NCBI RefSeq assembly: GCF_024346755.1
Contig: NZ_AP024863.1
Span: 21,781-85,780, forward strand
DNA length: 64,000 nt
Source: Vibrio aerogenes
GTDB lineage: Bacteria; Pseudomonadota; Gammaproteobacteria; Enterobacterales; Vibrionaceae
Direction of reading: 5' to 3'
Below, piece by piece: positions 60,733 to 64,000 of the stretch. The notes beneath the pieces were generated by a model, which worked only from the letters and a program-made list of their open reading frames with translations, did no database searches and was not told the DNA's origin. The translations under genes were made by a program, and so were the position numbers. Numbering within the stretch: position 1 is the first letter of the stretch; every line of letters starts with the position of its first letter.

Positions 60733-63455
60733 AGTGCCTCCTGTGATTCAGTCTCGATTGTTGTAGACCAGTAAGAATTGCTGGCAAAAGTACCTAACAC
60801 ACCCGATGCCTTTTGCATTGCTGAGCGGTTTCCATACACAATGAGCTGATGCTTGGCCCTCGTAATTGCCACATTCAATCGATTTGGGCTTTCGAGAAAA
60901 CTCGTGGGATGATTATTTGCGAAACTAAGTATGACAAAGTCAGCCTCATGTCCCTGAAAACGGTCTACTGTACATATCTGAATATCAATATACGGTGAGG
61001 ATTTCTCACCTCGATAGAAATGCCTTACTCCGTGATGATTTCCCGTCCACTTTCGTAATGCTCGACGTATAGCTCGCTCTTGTGCCCGATAGAAAGCCAA
61101 AACAGCAACTTCCCATGGCTTTTGTCGGTTTTTCTCAATATTTGAGTTCGATTTTGCCCAAGAATCAAAGCGGTTTAATTCTTTTAATATTTCTTCTACT
61201 TCAGCGGTGATTTCACCTTCTTTGCCTTTTCGGCCTTTAACATCGTGCCATATACAACGATGTGAGCCGTTTCGATAACCCCAGTCCCGCTTTTCAGCCA
61301 GGCCATCAGGGCTTTGCAATGCTTTTCCATGGTATATGTGTACTCGGGAAAATTCGGCGATGTCTGGATGCATCCGGTGCTGGTAGCTAAGCCGTATTTG
61401 TCGTTGATTTAAAACATTAGCGGGAAGTCCATCAGACAGAGCGGTGCCTTTTTTCTGATACTCTGTACGTTCAAATCCAACTTGCAGTGATTCAAGAATA
61501 GAAGGCAGTGCGATCCTACGTACCCTGTTTATTGCAGTGAACGTATCTTTTTCTGAGTCGAATGGTAGTAACGCTTTGATATCTTCCTCTAACTTGTTAG
61601 CAGTTTTAGAACTTCCGTCAGATTCTGTATTTAGGCGCTGTTCGTACATGCGAGCCAGTCGCCACGCTAACTGGGATTCCCAGCTATCGGACTCGGTCTT
61701 GATTTTTGTACGAGTTAATCTCGAATGCGCTGAAAGTCGCATTTCTAACTTTTTCGGTAACGCAGGCAGCCCCCTTATGGTCGTCAAATCCAGGGGAAGG
61801 TGATTAGCATTCTGAACGATGAACACTGACGAACCAAGGACTACTGATGCGTAAGGGAGATCTGTCTTCGGACCTTTAGATGATGCAACCAATACATTTT
61901 TGGACTTTGCTTGCTGATGATAAAATTCAATTGTCTTTTCATCGTCAGTGCAAACCAAGGATACTTCTCGTTTCTGAATATTGATTTGTCGGGCAGAGAA
62001 AATATCTGCGCATGCTTCTCGCTGATAACTATCCTGTAAACATGGCTGCAAATTTACCTCGGTAGCTTCATCATCAACATAAGGTGAAAGCTGTTTTGGG
62101 TCTCCCACCATGATCCAACGCTTGGCAAGTACCGCTGGCACCAAAAACTCTTGAAAAGTTGTTTTTGATGCTTCATCAATAATCATCACATCGAAGATTG
62201 GCGATGTTGATTGTTTATTTTTGATATCAGGATGCTGAAGCAACCCAATAGTTGTCCCGCAAACTAAATTCGCCGCTTCAAGAACAAGACGCTCAACAAT
62301 ATGTTTACCTTCACCGACCTTACTTTTAAGTAACTTCTGACTAACTGAAATGTTTGGTTGCTGCTGAAGATGTTTTAGCAATCTTGTGCGTTCAGTTTTA
62401 ACAAACTCTTCCAATTGCCATGGCTTTGCCTTTTGAGAAACGCTGGATTTATCTCCAATCCGCACAGGTAAAACCATATCGCGATACATGTTTTCATCAG
62501 ACATCATTCGCTCAAGAACATTGTCAACAGCAACATGAGTTGATGCACAAAGTAAGATCCGCTTACCTCGCTTTATTAGTTGAAGAATCAGTTCGCAAAT
62601 TGCTGTAGTTTTACCTGATCCCGGGGGGCCCTCAAGGAAGGCAAAGTCAGGCGTGTTGAGTGCAATATTTACAAACTCACGTTGCTGAGATGTTCCCTCT
62701 CTTGCACCATCAGTAAGAACGTAGTACTCATCGCATAAGTGCTTATCATAAGGAACACTCGGCCACTTGGCATGGTCCTTACCTTCAAACAGCCTTAATA
62801 GTGGAAGATGATGAATAGAAGGGGAGTCTTGTAAGCTTTGTAATGCATTAATCTGACACTTTATCTGGTATGTGTTTGGACGAATAACCAAATAGTCGTG
62901 GTCAGGTAAGCGATCCAATAACAAGCTGTCATTTTCTACATTTCTGTCCAAGGCTGAAATTGCGTTGGATTTATTGAATCCCACATTATCTTGAGATTTT
63001 CCAGTCAAATGCCAACCGTAGCCGTCTGGGCACTCATAAGATGACAGCCCATTGCCTAATTCACTTGCAATTTCGTCCGCGTGTTCCTTCGTCGCATAAG
63101 CCATTTTAGGCTTACCATAACTTCTACAATTTGGGCATTCCCTGGCTGCACTCCCTACTACCTTCCATCTCGCAGGGCTTGCTTCGTATACAGTATCAGT
63201 ACTTTCATCTAGAAAGCGCTTTAAGTTCTTTTCGAAATCACCACAGTTATCAGCAGGCTCAACTAATTGTATCCACACTCCATCCGGAGCATCATCCAGC
63301 TTTTCCCAAGCTATCGCTTTAACAGCCTTTGTACTTTCCAGGTATTTTCGAGTGGTATCTAAATACTTATAAAACTCACCCAGACCACTCACGACTTTAC
63401 TAAGCAGAATATCTGGCCGGTGAATTCCTAAGTTAGCGTATCTCAATAACGCCAT
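60729..63455 (-). CDS. SF1 (UPF1-like) helicase with zinc-ribbon-like segment
   Basis: This 908-residue protein has an N-terminal domain with ECPNCRSYG and SSYECPDGYGWHLTG (about 105-152), a likely metal-binding ribbon. The AAA_11/AAA_12-type helicase core follows: Walker A GPPGSGKTT at 276-284, motif Ia LLCASTHVAVDNVLERM, DEAS at 427-430, GDPKQLSP at 451-458, SYQHRMHPDIAEFSR, VDRFQGHEADFVILS and LNVAITRAKHQLIVYG. This set is typical of the UPF1-like SF1B group acting on RNA or DNA. It is first in the four-gene operon and follows a sigma-54-like promoter. Mokosh defence systems also pair an SF1 helicase with a PLD protein, but the kinase part of type I Mokosh is not seen. Confidence 0.88.
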   Translation of the reverse strand: MALLRYANLGIHRPDILLSKVVSGLGEFYKYLDTTRKYLESTKAVKAIAWEKLDDAPDGVWIQLVEPADNCGDFEKNLKRFLDESTDTVYEASPARWKVVGSAARECPNCRSYGKPKMAYATKEHADEIASELGNGLSSYECPDGYGWHLTGKSQDNVGFNKSNAISALDRNVENDSLLLDRLPDHDYLVIRPNTYQIKCQINALQSLQDSPSIHHLPLLRLFEGKDHAKWPSVPYDKHLCDEYYVLTDGAREGTSQQREFVNIALNTPDFAFLEGPPGSGKTTAICELILQLIKRGKRILLCASTHVAVDNVLERMMSDENMYRDMVLPVRIGDKSSVSQKAKPWQLEEFVKTERTRLLKHLQQQPNISVSQKLLKSKVGEGKHIVERLVLEAANLVCGTTIGLLQHPDIKNKQSTSPIFDVMIIDEASKTTFQEFLVPAVLAKRWIMVGDPKQLSPYVDDEATEVNLQPCLQDSYQREACADIFSARQINIQKREVSLVCTDDEKTIEFYHQQAKSKNVLVASSKGPKTDLPYASVVLGSSVFIVQNANHLPLDLTTIRGLPALPKKLEMRLSAHSRLTRTKIKTESDSWESQLAWRLARMYEQRLNTESDGSSKTANKLEEDIKALLPFDSEKDTFTAINRVRRIALPSILESLQVGFERTEYQKKGTALSDGLPANVLNQRQIRLSYQHRMHPDIAEFSRVHIYHGKALQSPDGLAEKRDWGYRNGSHRCIWHDVKGRKGKEGEITAEVEEILKELNRFDSWAKSNSNIEKNRQKPWEVAVLAFYRAQERAIRRALRKWTGNHHGVRHFYRGEKSSPYIDIQICTVDRFQGHEADFVILSFANNHPTSFLESPNRLNVAITRAKHQLIVYGNRSAMQKASGVLGTFASNSYWSTTIETESQEAL

Positions 63456-63493
63456 GTTTTATCCTCTGATTTAATTTGTTGTTCTTTCTGGAT

Positions 63494-63510
63494 ATCAAGC
63501 ATCATGCCAA
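63494..63510 (-). promoter_or_regulatory. Candidate sigma-54 promoter of the helicase operon
   Basis: The minus strand reads TTGGCATGATGCTTGAT, differing from the -24/-12 consensus (YTGGCACGrNNNTTGCW) at two positions, with correct spacing between the GG and TTG elements. It ends 38 bp before the helicase start, which leaves room for a short leader. An activator with GAFTGA is encoded in the same operon. Confidence 0.6.
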
Positions 63511-63574
63511 CAACCTTTAGCATCAAAGAATTCATTATTCACTGTGTAAAAAGGAAATAATGCTTTTTATTTAT

Positions 63575-63600
63575 GTGTAAATTTTACACCTATAGGTGTA
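63575..63600 (-). promoter_or_regulatory. Palindromes at enhancer distance from the sigma-54-like promoter
   Basis: GTGTAAATTTTACAC (63575-63589, 7-bp arms) and TACACCTATAGGTGTA (63585-63600, a perfect 16-bp palindrome) overlap. They lie about 65-105 bp upstream of the -24/-12 element, the usual distance for the binding site of a sigma-54 activator. A further half-site-like CATAGGTG follows at 63611-63618. Confidence 0.5.
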
Positions 63601-63795
63601 TTTTATAACCCATAGGTGGGGTGCTTCACAGAGTCAATGATGATCCGGATGTGAATTGAAAAGAATCAAACGAACTAGTCATCCTTGTAACTGAAAAACA
63701 ATTGTATATTGGGTGCCGGTAAGCCGATCGAACAAATATACCCAAAACGTCATTGACCCCTTCCACTCAAATAGCAAAACACCCCTCCCCCAATT

Positions 63796-64000
63796 TTTTG
63801 CATGCAAAAATTCATCGACACAGGTTTATTTTTGACAAACCATATTTTTCATTCCGGACAATCTCTTATACTGTTGTTCTCTGAAACTTTACTGACGGTG
63901 TTCGGCTGGTTGAAATATTTTACTTGTCTTATTGACAAGTAAAATTGAGAAGATACAATGAAGTCAGTTGCCGGCGATTTCGCCTCACAAGGAGATTAAA
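63796..64000 (+). promoter_or_regulatory. Operator and promoter region of a plus-strand gene starting beyond the window
   Basis: The palindrome TTTTGCATGCAAAA is at 63796-63809. Further right, TTTTACTTGTC (63918-63928) and GACAAGTAAAA (63934-63944) form an 11-bp inverted repeat that contains the -35 TTGACA (63932-63937), followed after 16 bp by TACAAT (63954-63959). AAGGAG at 63989-63994 is a ribosome-binding site for a gene whose start codon lies just outside. The -35 operator matches the one upstream of the 55852 gene. Confidence 0.6.

Noticed and set aside
56630-63455. Assigning the operon to DISARM or to Mokosh
   Set aside because: DISARM needs a DUF1998 protein and its own helicase type, neither seen here. 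Type I Mokosh has a kinase-helicase fusion, and neither known form includes the activator and winged-helix-like gene.
63960-63999. 13-codon frame starting at ATG 63959
   Set aside because: Its start codon overlaps the -10 box TACAAT, so it would not be transcribed from that promoter; the AAGGAG near its end more likely serves a gene beyond the window.
1-64000. tRNA, rRNA, complete insertion sequences or integrase genes
   Set aside because: I looked for tRNA-like clover leaves, rRNA cores and transposase or tyrosine-integrase motifs and found none that I could support by eye.

Overview
The window is most simply read as accessory DNA of a Vibrio-like gammaproteobacterium. The strongest taxonomic hint is a type VI secretion cluster in the order vgrG, DUF4123 chaperone, VasX-type pore-forming effector, TsiV2-type membrane immunity protein, as in Vibrio cholerae. 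A ColE2-type replication gene, a VirB/VirD4 conjugation system, a ParDE module and patchy base composition suggest a plasmid or an integrated plasmid-like island. No relaxase, tRNA or rRNA gene was found, so plasmid and island cannot be told apart here.

Layout. 1-6.5 kb: type I restriction-modification operon hsdR-hsdM-hsdS followed by a DUF262 (GmrSD-like) gene, all on the minus strand. 7.2-9.1 kb: AT-rich convergent pair, an unknown DNA-binding-type protein and an alpha/beta hydrolase. A second copy of this pair lies at 39-40 kb with its hydrolase reduced to a remnant. 9.7-23 kb: mating-pair formation operon (two small ribbon-helix-helix-like proteins, a boxA-bearing leader, virB2-3-4-5, eexN, frameshifted virB6, an inverted GH75 gene, virB7-8-9-10, a terminator, virB11, virD4, trbM-like). 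23-25.6 kb: two related regulator-like genes, a membrane protein with a winged-helix-like tail and a RadC-like gene. Two promoters here carry a GC-rich inverted repeat exactly between -35 and -10. 25.6-35.5 kb: the T6SS cluster trailed by displaced effector and immunity fragments. 36.2-38.6 kb: structured leader and ColE2-type rep, then parDE. 40.4-41.2 kb: serine recombinase with res-like repeats.

41.2-55.1 kb: a complete type III-B CRISPR-Cas locus. A minus-strand operon encodes a DUF1874 ring nuclease (Crn2-like), a multi-pass membrane protein with a C-terminal CARF-like domain, and Cmr1 to Cmr6. Divergent from it are a Cas6-reverse transcriptase-Cas1 fusion and Cas2. Two short arrays with near-identical 226-bp leaders bracket the cas genes. 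The set implies RNA-derived spacer acquisition, cyclic-oligoadenylate signalling to a membrane effector, and a ring nuclease as off switch.

55.2-64 kb: small unknown genes under shared palindromic operators, then a four-gene minus-strand operon: SF1 (UPF1-like) helicase with a zinc-ribbon-like segment, a winged-helix-like unknown protein, a two-HKD phospholipase D-family protein, and an RtcR-like AAA+ activator with a CARF-like N-terminus and an intact GAFTGA motif. A good sigma-54 promoter match and palindromes at enhancer distance lie upstream of the helicase gene. This looks like an inducible nucleic-acid-targeting defence or RNA-damage-response system and is the best candidate for an undescribed system here.
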